DNA of 48,554 nucleotides from Stenotrophomonas geniculata ATCC 19374 = JCM 13324 (GTDB taxonomy: Bacteria > Pseudomonadota > Gammaproteobacteria > Xanthomonadales > Xanthomonadaceae), in assembly GCF_001431625.1 (NCBI RefSeq), contig NZ_LLXT01000088.1, forward strand, positions 1 through 48,554. Reading direction: 5' to 3'. Positions 1 through 7,428 of this stretch are shown piece after piece. Position 1 is the stretch's first letter. Every line of letters starts with the position of its first letter. A program made the translations under genes and the position numbers. The notes beneath the pieces were generated by a model. That model worked only from the letters and a program-made list of their open reading frames with translations, did not search any database and was not told the DNA's origin.

Positions 1-68
1 CGTTCACCGACCGCCTGCTGTCGGCGATGCGCAATGAATTCGGCGGCCACGCGATCAAGAAGTCGTAA
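1..68 (+). CDS. gnd: 6-phosphogluconate dehydrogenase, C-terminal end only (partial)
   Basis: Only the last 21 codons are inside the window, in the frame ending with the TAA at 66-68. They encode a tail of the form F-T-D-R-L-L-S-A-M-R-N-E-F-G-G-H-A. The R-x-x-F-G-G-H-A ending is the usual C-terminal signature of decarboxylating 6-phosphogluconate dehydrogenase, where the tail contacts the substrate of the partner subunit. The enzyme makes ribulose-5-phosphate and NAD(P)H in the pentose phosphate pathway. The call rests on this tail alone. Confidence 0.6.
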   Translation, partial: FTDRLLSAMRNEFGGHAIKKS

Positions 69-80
69 GCACCGATTGGC

Positions 81-127
81 GTAGATCCACGCATGGCGTG
101 GATCTACGTGTCGACCAAGGTCGACAC
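81..127. repeat. SMAG-type GTAG repeat plus adjoining palindrome
   Basis: Positions 81-107 form a perfect 12-bp stem with a 3-nt ATG loop (arms GTAGATCCACGC and GCGTGGATCTAC). A second perfect 9-bp stem (GTGTCGACC/GGTCGACAC) follows at 108-127. The GTAG terminus is the hallmark of the SMAG REP family of Stenotrophomonas. The first stem recurs at 9871 and 22262, the second at 25578. In the transcript the pair could terminate or stabilise the upstream gnd message. Confidence 0.8.
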
Positions 128-177
128 CCACCAGGAGCCGATCATGCCATTTCGGCAGATCGCGGATATCTGTCGAA

Positions 178-279
178 GGCGGGGTGGGTCCGGTTGCGGG
201 GGCGTGAGCGCCATGGATGGCGCGACCGAGGCTACATGGATGTACTTGCGCCGTCCCCCGCAACCGGATCCACCCCGCC
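178..279. other. Large cruciform/cloverleaf-like structured intergenic element
   Basis: A 25-nt arm at 178-202 pairs with 255-279 with a single mismatch. The enclosed 52 nt contain two further hairpins: GCGCCAT-GG-ATGGCGC at 208-223 (7 bp) and TACAT-GG-ATGTA at 233-244 (5 bp), both with GG loops. The whole folds as a long stem capped by two short arms. No gene is convincing here; the open frames across it are by-products of the symmetry. It could be a REP-derived mobile repeat, a bidirectional terminator or processing site, or a small structured RNA. The sequence does not decide between these. Confidence 0.6.
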
Positions 280-320
280 ATCCCAGGGAATGCCCGCTTT
301 TGACGTTGCTGCTGCCGTTG

Positions 321-348
321 ATTCGGCAGGTGCAGGGCGCAGCCCTGC
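321..348. terminator. Hairpin just downstream of the Gfo/Idh gene
   Basis: GCAGGGC-GCA-GCCCTGC at 332-348 is a perfect 7-bp stem lying 3 nt beyond the stop codon of the minus-strand oxidoreductase. There is no T-run. It may act as a factor-dependent terminator or an RNA-stabilising stem. The same 17-mer occurs in inverse orientation at 48520-48536, so it belongs to a local repeat family. Confidence 0.45.
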
Positions 349-351
349 CGA

Positions 352-1395
352 TCACCCCAACGCGATTCGCCGCCCTTCGCGCGCACTGTCCATGCCGGCC
401 TGCAGCAGCCGCATCAACTGCAATGCCTGCACCGGGCTGACCGTGGCTTCTCCGTCGCCATGCATCGCCGCCGCGAACTGTGCATACAGCCGCCGGTAGT
501 CACCGGGCAGGTTGTCGACTGTCGTGCGCTGCACGTTGTCTTCGGCATCGCAGCGCACCAGCTCACCATGCCGCGGATCGATACCCCAGCCTGGCGCACC
601 GGGTGCCACACCGCGGCGCAGCTGCGCCTCCTGCACGTCCAGGCCGTGCTTGATCCAGCTTGCCTTGCTGCCATGCACGCTGAAGTGCGGCGTCTGCGCC
701 GCCACCAGCGAACCGGAATGGATGATCGCGCGATGCCGCGGGTAGTGCAGCACCGCGTGGAAGTAATCGATGCCGCTGCCACCTTCGCGCTGCACGGCCA
801 GATCGGCATCGATCGCCTCGGGCCAGCCGAACAGCACCAGCATCTGGTCCAGCAGGTGCGGGCCCAGGTCGTACCACAGGCCACTGCCGGGGCCATCCTG
901 TTCGCGCCAGCGGTCGCGTACCTGTGGACGGTAGCGATCGAAGTGCGCATGGCACTCGGCAATGTCGCCGAGCGTCCCGTCCGCAAGCAGCGCCTGCAGC
1001 GTGAGGAAGTCGGCATCGAAGCGCCGGTTCTGGAACACGGTGGCGATGCGTCCGGCATCGCGTGCCGCAGCCAATACCGTTTCCGCTTGGGCCACGTCCA
1101 GCGCGAACGGCTTGTCGACCAGCACATGCTTGCCCGCAGCCAGTGCCGCGATTGCCAGCGGCGCATGCTGTTCATTCGGCGTGGCGATCACTACGGCATC
1201 CACGCCTGGATCGTCGAACACCTCCTGCGGCGTGGAACGCACGTGCACGTCGCTGAACGCGCGCAGCAGCGTGTCGCGCTGCGAGCTCACGATGCTGTGC
1301 AGCACCAGGCCCGGCGTGTGCTGGATCAGGGGCGCATGGAAGACGCGGCCGGCAAGGCCGTAGCCGATCAGGGCCAGATGCAGGTCGGGGCGCAT
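352..1395 (-). CDS. Gfo/Idh/MocA-family oxidoreductase
   Basis: This 347-residue protein is a predicted cytoplasmic NAD(P)-dependent sugar or polyol dehydrogenase. It starts with a beta-strand and Rossmann loop (L-I-G-Y-G-L-A-G, residues about 8-15). The family motif V-D-K-P-F-A, holding the conserved Lys-Pro pair, follows near residue 94, and a D-L-G-P-H-L-L-D-Q stretch near 178-186 carries the expected catalytic histidine. Length and layout fit the YdgJ/YhhX branch, whose substrates are mostly unknown. The start is preceded by a GGAGCT ribosome site. It is transcribed towards gnd and away from the BON gene. The substrate cannot be read from the sequence. Confidence 0.85.
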   Translation of the reverse strand: MRPDLHLALIGYGLAGRVFHAPLIQHTPGLVLHSIVSSQRDTLLRAFSDVHVRSTPQEVFDDPGVDAVVIATPNEQHAPLAIAALAAGKHVLVDKPFALDVAQAETVLAAARDAGRIATVFQNRRFDADFLTLQALLADGTLGDIAECHAHFDRYRPQVRDRWREQDGPGSGLWYDLGPHLLDQMLVLFGWPEAIDADLAVQREGGSGIDYFHAVLHYPRHRAIIHSGSLVAAQTPHFSVHGSKASWIKHGLDVQEAQLRRGVAPGAPGWGIDPRHGELVRCDAEDNVQRTTVDNLPGDYRRLYAQFAAAMHGDGEATVSPVQALQLMRLLQAGMDSAREGRRIALG

Positions 1396-1429
1396 GGCAG
1401 AGCTCCGGCAGTGGGAAGGGCAGGGTAAA

Positions 1430-1480
1430 CGACCCGCGACGGCAACCCCAAACTGAACCGTTGCCGTTGAATGCGGGTCG
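1430..1480. promoter_or_regulatory. Bipartite inverted repeat between divergent genes
   Basis: Arms CGACCCGC (1430-1437) and GCGGGTCG (1473-1480) enclose a second pair, GGCAAC (1441-1446) and GTTGCC (1460-1465). The element lies between the divergent oxidoreductase and BON genes, about 35 bp from the oxidoreductase start. It could be an operator or a hairpin in the leader of the oxidoreductase mRNA. No known consensus is recognised. Confidence 0.35.
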
Positions 1481-1562
1481 ATTCACGGCAGCGTGACCGC
1501 AGCGCCACGCGTGCTCTACGCCTACTTGTCCAGACTGGCAGCACATTCCGCAGGAGTACGAC

Positions 1563-1952
1563 ATGATGAGCAATACGACCCGCACGCTGATTGCCTCGGC
1601 CCTTACGCTGGCCCTGGCGCTGTCCTCCTCGGCCGCATTCGCCAAGGATCCGGCCGCGAAGAGTCCCCCCAAGACCGATCATTCGGCAATGACACACGCC
1701 GACCGCCATGATTCCAACGAGCCGGTGACCGACAGCTGGATCACCACCAAGGTGAAGGCTGATCTGCTGGCCAGCAGCAACGTTCCGGGCACGGAGATCA
1801 AGGTGGAAACGGTGAACGGCGTGGTCAGCCTCAGTGGCGCCGTGGCGACCCAGGCCGAGAAGGACAAGGCGGTCACCACCGCCAAGGGCATCAAGGGCGT
1901 GACCCGCGTCGATGCCGCTGCATTGAAGGTCAGTGCTGCTGCCAAGCGCTGA
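1563..1952 (+). CDS. Secreted BON-domain protein (OsmY-like)
   Basis: This 129-residue protein has an N-terminal Sec signal peptide: a polar start, a hydrophobic Ala/Leu core and a likely cut after A-F-A near residue 27. A single BON domain follows at about 55-125, with the typical I-x-x-x-V-K-A-x-L start and the E-V/T-V-N-G-V-V-S-L-S-G core. BON proteins are periplasmic and are thought to bind phospholipid surfaces; OsmY is induced by osmotic stress in E. coli. An AGGAG site lies about 7 nt upstream; two Met codons are adjacent and the second (1566) could also be used. The gene is monocistronic and ends in a strong hairpin. Confidence 0.85.
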   Translation: MMSNTTRTLIASALTLALALSSSAAFAKDPAAKSPPKTDHSAMTHADRHDSNEPVTDSWITTKVKADLLASSNVPGTEIKVETVNGVVSLSGAVATQAEKDKAVTTAKGIKGVTRVDAAALKVSAAAKR

Positions 1953-1957
1953 CCCCG

Positions 1958-1983
1958 GTGGGCGCCCCATGCGGGGCGCCCAC
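1958..1983 (+). terminator. Hairpin after the BON gene
   Basis: A GTGGGCGCCCC/GGGGCGCCCAC stem with an ATGC loop starts 6 nt after the BON stop codon. It is very GC-rich with no clear T-run. It is best read as a terminator or 3' stabiliser. Confidence 0.6.
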
Positions 1984-1988
1984 TGACC

Positions 1989-2050
1989 TGTAGAGCCGAG
2001 CCATGCTCGGCTGGAACTCCAAGGCAGCCGAGCGTGGGCTCGGCTCTACA
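1989..2050. repeat. Inverted pair of SMAG (GTAG) repeats
   Basis: Unit 1989-2012 begins TGTAGAGCCGAGC and unit 2026-2050 ends GCTCGGCTCTACA. Each unit is a small hairpin, and together they form a long hairpin with the GTAG ends outermost. The same dimeric form recurs at 9806, 38747, 41708 and 47346. Confidence 0.85.
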
Positions 2051-2183
2051 GCATCGAATTCCGAACCCGTTCAGCCAACCGCGCTGGAAATTCCAGAGTC
2101 GTGACCGCCTGCGCTATATTGCCGGTTCCGCCGCAGTGGGGCCGGTAACGGCAGACGCTTTGCGGCTGTGCTGACGAGGAACT

Positions 2184-4001
2184 ATGGCGCTGGTTTTCAG
2201 TGATGACATCTGGGACCGCTGGCGGTTGCCGGCCCTGGCGCTGGCCGCTGCCGCGATCATCGTGGTGCCGTGGTTGACCCTGCGCAAACTGCAGCAGGAC
2301 AGCGAAGATGCGATGGCCTGGGTCAACCATACCCAGGCTGTCGGTGTGGCGCTGCAACAGCTGCAGGCCGATGTACGCGATGTCGAATCGGCCGCGCTGA
2401 CCCTGTCCAAGGGCGTGGACGCACCTGGCCTGCGCGAGCGCATGGCCAAAGCCAATGACCTTCCCGGGCGCCTGGCTGAACTGGGGCGGATGACCCGCGA
2501 CAATCCTGATCAGCTGATCCGCATCGGCCGCATCGAGTCGATGCTGGAAGGGCGCATGGCGCTTGCCCGCGAACTGGCAAAGTCCGAGCCCAACAGTGAT
2601 CAGCGCGAGCTGGTGCAGGATCTGAGCACGCGTTATCCGATCCGTGGCCTGGTGGAGGAACTGCAGGCCAGCGAGCAGAAACTGCTGACACAGCGTGCCG
2701 AGCAGGCTGCCCGCCAGCGCAAGCAGACCGAGCTGGTGTCGTGGAGTTCGCTGGTGATCCAGCTGTCGCTGCTCGGCCTGGTGCTGTGGCTGCTGCAGCG
2801 GCAGATTGGTCGCCGCCTGTATGCCGAACGGCAGTCGCTGCGCTCGGCCGCACGTGCAGCCTCGGTGCTGCAGACCGTGCGTGAACCGATCGTGCTGCTC
2901 GACCGCGACCTGCGCGTGCAGCTGCACAACCCTGCCTTCGCCGAGTTGTACGGGCTGCAGGATGAACGCGCCGATGGCCTGTTGCTGGACACTGTCGGCG
3001 ACGGCGCGTGGAAGGATCCCGTGATGCGCCAGCGACTGTCCGATGTGCTGTTGCGCGGCCGCGAACTGTGGGACTTCGAGCATGAACAGCGCGCCGCCGA
3101 TGGCATGGTGCGCTACATGCTGCTCAACGCGCGGCGCATGCCGCTGCCGGACACCGACGACGAAGTGGTGTTGCTCACGATCAGTGACGTCACCGTGCAG
3201 CGTGCCGTGCAGTTGCGGGTGGAGGAACTGAACCGCCAGCTGGAAGGTAAGGTTGCGCAGGTGTCCGAGGTCAACAGGGAACTGGAAGCCTTCAGCTATT
3301 CGGTCTCGCACGATCTGCGCGCGCCGCTGCGCCACGTGGCCGGATTCTCCGACAAGCTGTCGCGCCATCTGGGCGACGCCGCCGATGACAAGAGCCGCCA
3401 TTACCTGGAGGTGATCTCCAGTTCGGCGCGGCGCATGGCGGCACTGATCGACGACCTGCTGGTGTATTCGCGGCTGGGCCGCGCGGCAATGCGCCAGCAG
3501 GCGGTGGACATGCAGTCGCTGGTGGCCGATACCCGCGCCATGCTCGATTCCAACCTGCAGGCCGAGGCCGAGAACAGCGGCCATGCGCACCACGTGGAGT
3601 GGAGCATCGCACCGCTGCCGATCGTGGTGGGCGATGAGAACATGATCCGCCAGGTCTGGCTGAACCTGCTCGGCAACGCGGTGAAGTATTCGGGCAACCG
3701 CGAACCGGCGAAGATCCGCGTGGACTACCAGCCGCAGCCTGACGGCGGTCATCAGTTCACGGTCAGCGACAATGGTGCAGGCTTTGACATGGCCTACGCC
3801 GGCAAGCTGTTTGGTGTCTTCCAGCGCCTGCACAAGGCCAGCGACTACCCGGGTACCGGCATCGGCCTGGCCAGCGTGCGCCGCGTGCTCACCCGTCATG
3901 GTGGCCGTATCTGGGCCGAGGCTGAACCGGACGTCGGCGCCACCTTCCACTTCTACCTGCCTCCCGCGATCGATGCGGACAAACAAGGGCCTTCTGCATG
4001 A
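2184..4001 (+). CDS. CHASE3-PAS sensor histidine kinase
   Basis: This 605-residue inner-membrane kinase heads a three-gene signalling unit. Transmembrane helices at about 13-32 and 190-208 flank a helical extracytoplasmic CHASE3-type region (about 35-180), whose ligands are generally unknown. A PAS domain follows at about 225-340. The HisKA motif is S-V-S-H-D-L-R-A-P-L with His376 as phosphoacceptor. The HATPase domain has its N box around Asn498, then D-N-G-A-G-F and G-T-G-I-G-L-A. The HisKA/HATPase type resembles bacteriophytochrome-class kinases, but no GAF-PHY chromophore module is present. A GAGGAAC ribosome site precedes the ATG. The stop overlaps the next start in an ATGA, so translation is probably coupled. 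Confidence 0.9.
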   Translation: MALVFSDDIWDRWRLPALALAAAAIIVVPWLTLRKLQQDSEDAMAWVNHTQAVGVALQQLQADVRDVESAALTLSKGVDAPGLRERMAKANDLPGRLAELGRMTRDNPDQLIRIGRIESMLEGRMALARELAKSEPNSDQRELVQDLSTRYPIRGLVEELQASEQKLLTQRAEQAARQRKQTELVSWSSLVIQLSLLGLVLWLLQRQIGRRLYAERQSLRSAARAASVLQTVREPIVLLDRDLRVQLHNPAFAELYGLQDERADGLLLDTVGDGAWKDPVMRQRLSDVLLRGRELWDFEHEQRAADGMVRYMLLNARRMPLPDTDDEVVLLTISDVTVQRAVQLRVEELNRQLEGKVAQVSEVNRELEAFSYSVSHDLRAPLRHVAGFSDKLSRHLGDAADDKSRHYLEVISSSARRMAALIDDLLVYSRLGRAAMRQQAVDMQSLVADTRAMLDSNLQAEAENSGHAHHVEWSIAPLPIVVGDENMIRQVWLNLLGNAVKYSGNREPAKIRVDYQPQPDGGHQFTVSDNGAGFDMAYAGKLFGVFQRLHKASDYPGTGIGLASVRRVLTRHGGRIWAEAEPDVGATFHFYLPPAIDADKQGPSA

Positions 4002-4438
4002 CCACTCTGCGCACCATTCTTCTCGCCGAAGACAGCCCGGCTGATGCCGAAATGGCGATCGACGCCCTGGAAGAGGCGCGTCTGGCCAACCCCATCGTGC
4101 ACGTCGAGGATGGCGTGGAAGTGATGGACTACCTGTTGCGCCGTGGTGCCTTTGCCAACCGTGAGGAAGGCCTGCCGGCGGTGCTGCTGCTGGACATCAA
4201 GATGCCGCGCATGGATGGCCTGGAAGTGCTGCGGCAGATCCGCGAGCACGAAGAGCTCAAGCGCCTGCCGGTGGTGATCCTGTCGTCCTCGCGCGAGGAA
4301 AGTGACCTGGCCCGCAGCTGGGACATGGGCGTGAACGCCTATGTGGTCAAGCCGGTGGACGTGGACCAGTTCTTCGGCGCGGTGCAGACCCTGGGAAAGT
4401 TCTGGGCGTTGATCAACCAGGCACCGGAACTCGAGTGA
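3998..4438 (+). CDS. Single-domain response regulator (Rcp1-like)
   Basis: This 146-residue protein is a receiver domain and nothing else. The acidic pocket is E-D (11-12), the phosphoacceptor is Asp66 in L-L-L-D-I-K-M-P, and Ser96 and Lys118 occupy the switch positions. Such CheY/Rcp1-like regulators usually shuttle phosphate between kinases or act by protein contact. It overlaps the upstream kinase gene by 4 bp and ends 4 bp before the hybrid kinase, so a phosphorelay role between the two is the natural inference. Confidence 0.9.
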   Translation: MTTLRTILLAEDSPADAEMAIDALEEARLANPIVHVEDGVEVMDYLLRRGAFANREEGLPAVLLLDIKMPRMDGLEVLRQIREHEELKRLPVVILSSSREESDLARSWDMGVNAYVVKPVDVDQFFGAVQTLGKFWALINQAPELE

Positions 4439-4442
4439 GCCC

Positions 4443-5954
4443 ATGCCCCTGACCGGTCCCGCCCTGGGGGCGCTGCGCATCCTGCTGGTGGAGGACTCAC
4501 CGGAAGATGCCGAGCTGATGTCCGAACAGATGCTTGATGCGGGCCTGGAGGCCCGTTTCGAGCGTGTCGAGAGCGAGGCTGAACTGCGCCAGGCACTGGT
4601 CGCGTTCCAGCCGGACATCGTGCTGTCCGACCTGAGCATGCCGGGATTCTCCGGTGACGACGCGCTGCGCATCGTGCGCGAAACCTCACCGGAAGTGCCC
4701 TTCATCTTCGTCTCCGGCACCATGGGTGAGGAGAACGCGGTGGCGGCGCTGCAGAAGGGCGCCAATGACTACATCATCAAGCACCTGCCGGCGCGCCTGC
4801 CGTCGGCAGTGGCGCGTGCGATCCGCGATGCACGCAGCGCGATCGAGCGTGCTCGGGTGGAAACCGAACTGATGCGCGCACAGCGCCTGGAAAGCCTGTC
4901 GCTGCTCGCCGCCGGCCTCAGTCACGACCTGCGCAACATCCTGCAGCCGCTGCTGATCATGCCGGACCTGCTGAAGGCGCGAACCGACGATCCGCAGCTG
5001 CACCATCTGGCCGATGTCATCGCCGAGTGCGGCCGCCGTGGCCATGAGATGGCCGAATCGATGCTGTCGTTCGTGCGCGGTTCGCGCAAGCCGAGCGAAC
5101 GCATCGAGATCGATGGCCTGTTCGATGCGGTGGCGCTGCTGTTGCGCAGCAACGTGCCCGATGCGGTGCGCCTGGAACTGCAGGTGCAGGACGAAGGCCT
5201 GGTGGTCGACGCCAACTACACCGAACTGCAGCAGGTGATGCTGAACCTGGCGCTCAACGCGATCCAGGCGATGCCCAATGGCGGTCGCCTGAGCCTGACC
5301 GCCAGCCATGCCGGCCAGCGCGATGGCGTGGACTGGATGCACATCCGGGTGGCTGACGAAGGGATCGGCATGGATGCGGACACACTGTCGCATCTGTTCA
5401 ATCCATTCTTCACCACCAAGGCCGATGGCACCGGCCTGGGCCTGATCTCCTGCAAACGCATTGTTGAAGGCGCCGGCGGCAGCATCCACGTCAGCAGCCA
5501 GCCGGGGCAGGGCACCTGCTTCGAGCTGCGCCTGCCGATGCACGACGCCATTGATGGCAGTGAGCCGATCGAACAGCTGGTGGCACTGGGCAGTGGCCAG
5601 TCGATCCTGGTGGTCGATGGCGAAGCCACGCGCCTGTCGCTGCTGGGCAATGCGCTGTCCAGCCAGGGCTACCAGCTGCAGCTGGCGTCCGACGGCCCGG
5701 CTGCGCTGCGCTGGATGCAGCAGGAGGCGTTGCCGGCACTGGTGATCGCCGACGCCGGCTCCAAGCTGCTGCCGGCCAGCCAGCTGCTGGGCGAGATGGC
5801 GGCACTGGGCTATCGCGGCCCGGCGCTGGTGCTGGAGGACCCTGCGGTGCCCGTCGCGGCCGATGCATTCCCGGATGGCGTGGAGGTGCATGTGCTGCGC
5901 AAGCCGCTGCAGATGCAGCAGGTCTTCCGCGCGGTGGCCGAAGCGCTGGGTTGA
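4443..5954 (+). CDS. Hybrid REC-histidine kinase-REC signalling protein
   Basis: This 503-residue soluble protein has an N-terminal receiver (acidic E-D at 18-19, phosphoacceptor Asp63 in L-S-D-L-S-M-P). A kinase core follows, with His161 in G-L-S-H-D-L-R-N-I-L, an N box near 262-275 and G-T-G-L-G-L. A second receiver-like domain spans about 378-503. That C-terminal receiver is degenerate: the acidic pair reads V-V-D-G-E, and the phosphoacceptor region is I-A-D-A-G-S without the usual M-P, although an R-K-P remains. There are no membrane helices and no output domain. It is expected to receive phosphate from the neighbouring receiver or kinase. The ribosome site is weak, consistent with coupling to the gene 4 bp upstream. 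Confidence 0.85.
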   Translation: MPLTGPALGALRILLVEDSPEDAELMSEQMLDAGLEARFERVESEAELRQALVAFQPDIVLSDLSMPGFSGDDALRIVRETSPEVPFIFVSGTMGEENAVAALQKGANDYIIKHLPARLPSAVARAIRDARSAIERARVETELMRAQRLESLSLLAAGLSHDLRNILQPLLIMPDLLKARTDDPQLHHLADVIAECGRRGHEMAESMLSFVRGSRKPSERIEIDGLFDAVALLLRSNVPDAVRLELQVQDEGLVVDANYTELQQVMLNLALNAIQAMPNGGRLSLTASHAGQRDGVDWMHIRVADEGIGMDADTLSHLFNPFFTTKADGTGLGLISCKRIVEGAGGSIHVSSQPGQGTCFELRLPMHDAIDGSEPIEQLVALGSGQSILVVDGEATRLSLLGNALSSQGYQLQLASDGPAALRWMQQEALPALVIADAGSKLLPASQLLGEMAALGYRGPALVLEDPAVPVAADAFPDGVEVHVLRKPLQMQQVFRAVAEALG

Positions 5955-5962
5955 GTAAGCGT

Positions 5963-6020
5963 CGCCGGGCATGGCCCGGCGCTACCCACCGCCTTCGGTA
6001 GCGCCGGGCCGTGCCCGGCG
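5963..6020. repeat. SMAG-type repeat pair (CGCCGGGC variant)
   Basis: Two hairpin units, 5963-5985 (CGCCGGGCATGGCCCGGCG then CTAC) and 5997-6020 (GGTAG then CGCCGGGCCGTGCCCGGCG), face each other with their GTAG ends inward. They separate the kinase operon from the convergent Anbu gene and may act as a bidirectional terminator. Confidence 0.8.
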
Positions 6021-6034
6021 GCAGGTCAGGTCGA

Positions 6035-6775
6035 TCAATCCACGGTTTCCCAGGGGAACCGCGGCAGGGCGTCCACCGCCTGTTCCAGCCGCCGCGACCA
6101 GTTCTGATGGATGTCGGCATACAACGCCGAATCCGCGCCCAGCCGCAGCTGCTGGCCGATGCGCAGCTCGCCGTCGCGCAGCAACGCAAGATCGATCGGC
6201 AGGCCCACCGACAGGTTGGAACGGATGGTGGAGTCCAGCGAGACGATCGCCGTGCGCGCCGCGTCTTCCAGGCGGGTGGCCGGGCTGAGAATGCGGTCGA
6301 GGATCGGCTTGCCGTACTTGGACTCACCGATCTGCAGGTAGGGCGTCTCCGGCGAGGCGGCGATGGCGTTGCCGAGCGGGTAGATCATGTACAGACCGGG
6401 CCGCTCGCCGGCGATCTGGCCGCCGAAGATCAGCGTGGCCTGGGTGTTGACCCCATCGTGGCCATGTTCGCTGTGGCTGCTGTGCACCTGGCTGTCCACC
6501 AGCAGCTGGCCGACATACTCGGCAGCCTCGAACAGGTGGGTCATGTCGTGCAGGTTGGGCGTGCGTCGTTCACTGGCGTCGCGCCCCAGGCGCGACACCA
6601 GCAACTGGGTGGTGGCCAGGTTGCCAGCCGCCATCAGCACGTAGGCTGCCTGGCCGGGGTACTCGAACACGTGCAGCTTGCGGTGCACGCGCACATCGTC
6701 CAGCGAGGCATTGGTCCGGGTGTCGGCAGCGAAGACCAGGCCCTCGTCCACCTCGATTCCAACGCAATAGGTCAT
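6035..6775 (-). CDS. Anbu-type proteasome-related peptidase
   Basis: This 246-residue protein begins M-T-Y-C-V-G-I, leaving Thr as residue 1 after Met removal, as in Ntn-hydrolase proteasome beta subunits. It continues with the family's L-V-F-A-A-D-T-R-T-N-A stretch, and D-D-V and K motifs follow. This is the pattern of Anbu (COG3484), a bacterial HslV/20S homologue that assembles into open helical or ring forms. In many bacteria anbu sits with genes for a transglutaminase-like protein, an alpha-E protein and an ATP-grasp/amidoligase pair. None of these is adjacent here: it is flanked by a repeat pair and a divergent folK. Its substrate is unknown. Confidence 0.85.
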   Translation of the reverse strand: MTYCVGIEVDEGLVFAADTRTNASLDDVRVHRKLHVFEYPGQAAYVLMAAGNLATTQLLVSRLGRDASERRTPNLHDMTHLFEAAEYVGQLLVDSQVHSSHSEHGHDGVNTQATLIFGGQIAGERPGLYMIYPLGNAIAASPETPYLQIGESKYGKPILDRILSPATRLEDAARTAIVSLDSTIRSNLSVGLPIDLALLRDGELRIGQQLRLGADSALYADIHQNWSRRLEQAVDALPRFPWETVD

Positions 6776-6866
6776 GTCGGTGCCCTATCATGTGCGTCCC
6801 GGATTGTAGGCAGGCCGCCGTGACGACGGCATGTCCACGCCCCCCAAGTGCCGTCACCTGAACCGC

Positions 6867-7352
6867 ATGACCACCGTGCTCCTGAGCCTGGGCAGCAACG
6901 TCCAGCCCCGCCGCTACCTCCACGCCGCGGCGACGGCCCTGCGCGAGCGCTTCGGCGCGCTGCGGGTGTCGCCAGCCTACCGTACTGCCGCGGTCGGCTT
7001 CGACGGCCCGGCCTTCCTCAACAACGCCGTGGCGATCGACACCGACCTGCCGCTCCAGGAACTGGACGACTGGCTGCACGCGCTGGAAGACGCGCACGGC
7101 CGCGACCGCAGCGGGCCGCGCTTCTCCGACCGGACCCTGGACATCGACGTGGTGTTCTACGGTGACCTGGTGGTGGAAGGCCCCGGCCACCTGCGCATCC
7201 CGCGCCCGGAGCTGAAGCATGCCTTCGTGCTGAAGCCGCTGGCCGACATCGCCCCGGACTTCATCGACCCGGTCAGCGGATTGGACCTGGCCACGCTGTG
7301 GCGTGCGCACACGCAGTTTGGCGAAGCGTTCGAGGTCGTGGAGCTGGAATGA
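6867..7352 (+). CDS. folK: 2-amino-4-hydroxy-6-hydroxymethyldihydropteridine pyrophosphokinase
   Basis: HPPK transfers pyrophosphate from ATP to hydroxymethyl-dihydropterin just before the FolP step of folate synthesis. The protein (161 residues from the chosen start) begins with the family signature V-L-L-S-L-G-S-N. It also has F-L-N-N-A-V, the H-x-R-D-R-x-x-x-R-F-S-D-R-T-L-D-I-D motif with the two magnesium-binding aspartates, and I-P-R-P near residue 112. The frame also opens 12 codons earlier at 6831, but 6867 gives the standard HPPK N-terminus; neither has a clear ribosome site. It is convergent with a pteridine reductase gene. Confidence 0.93.
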   Translation: MTTVLLSLGSNVQPRRYLHAAATALRERFGALRVSPAYRTAAVGFDGPAFLNNAVAIDTDLPLQELDDWLHALEDAHGRDRSGPRFSDRTLDIDVVFYGDLVVEGPGHLRIPRPELKHAFVLKPLADIAPDFIDPVSGLDLATLWRAHTQFGEAFEVVELE

Positions 7353-7375
7353 TCGGTTGTTGTTGCCGCTGCGCT

Positions 7376-7425
7376 CGCCGGGCATGGCCCGGCGCTACCG
7401 GTGGTGCCGGTAGCTGGCCGGCAAC
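7376..7425. repeat. Paired SMAG-type repeats between folK and the pteridine reductase gene
   Basis: CGCCGGGCATGGCCCGGCG followed by CTAC (7376-7398) is the same unit as at 5963. A second hairpin of the GTGCCGG/CCGGCAAC type lies at 7403-7425. They fill the gap between two convergent genes and probably serve as a shared terminator. Confidence 0.75.
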
Positions 7426-7428
7426 GCT

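Noticed and set aside
178..279. tRNA gene suggested by the cloverleaf shape
   Set aside because: The outer stem is 25 bp long, there are only two inner arms, and no T-loop (GTTCGA-type) or anticodon arm is present.
93..499. Open frames across 93-499 on both strands
   Set aside because: They are produced by the inverted repeats and by the high GC content over the Gfo/Idh gene. Their residues show no protein family pattern.
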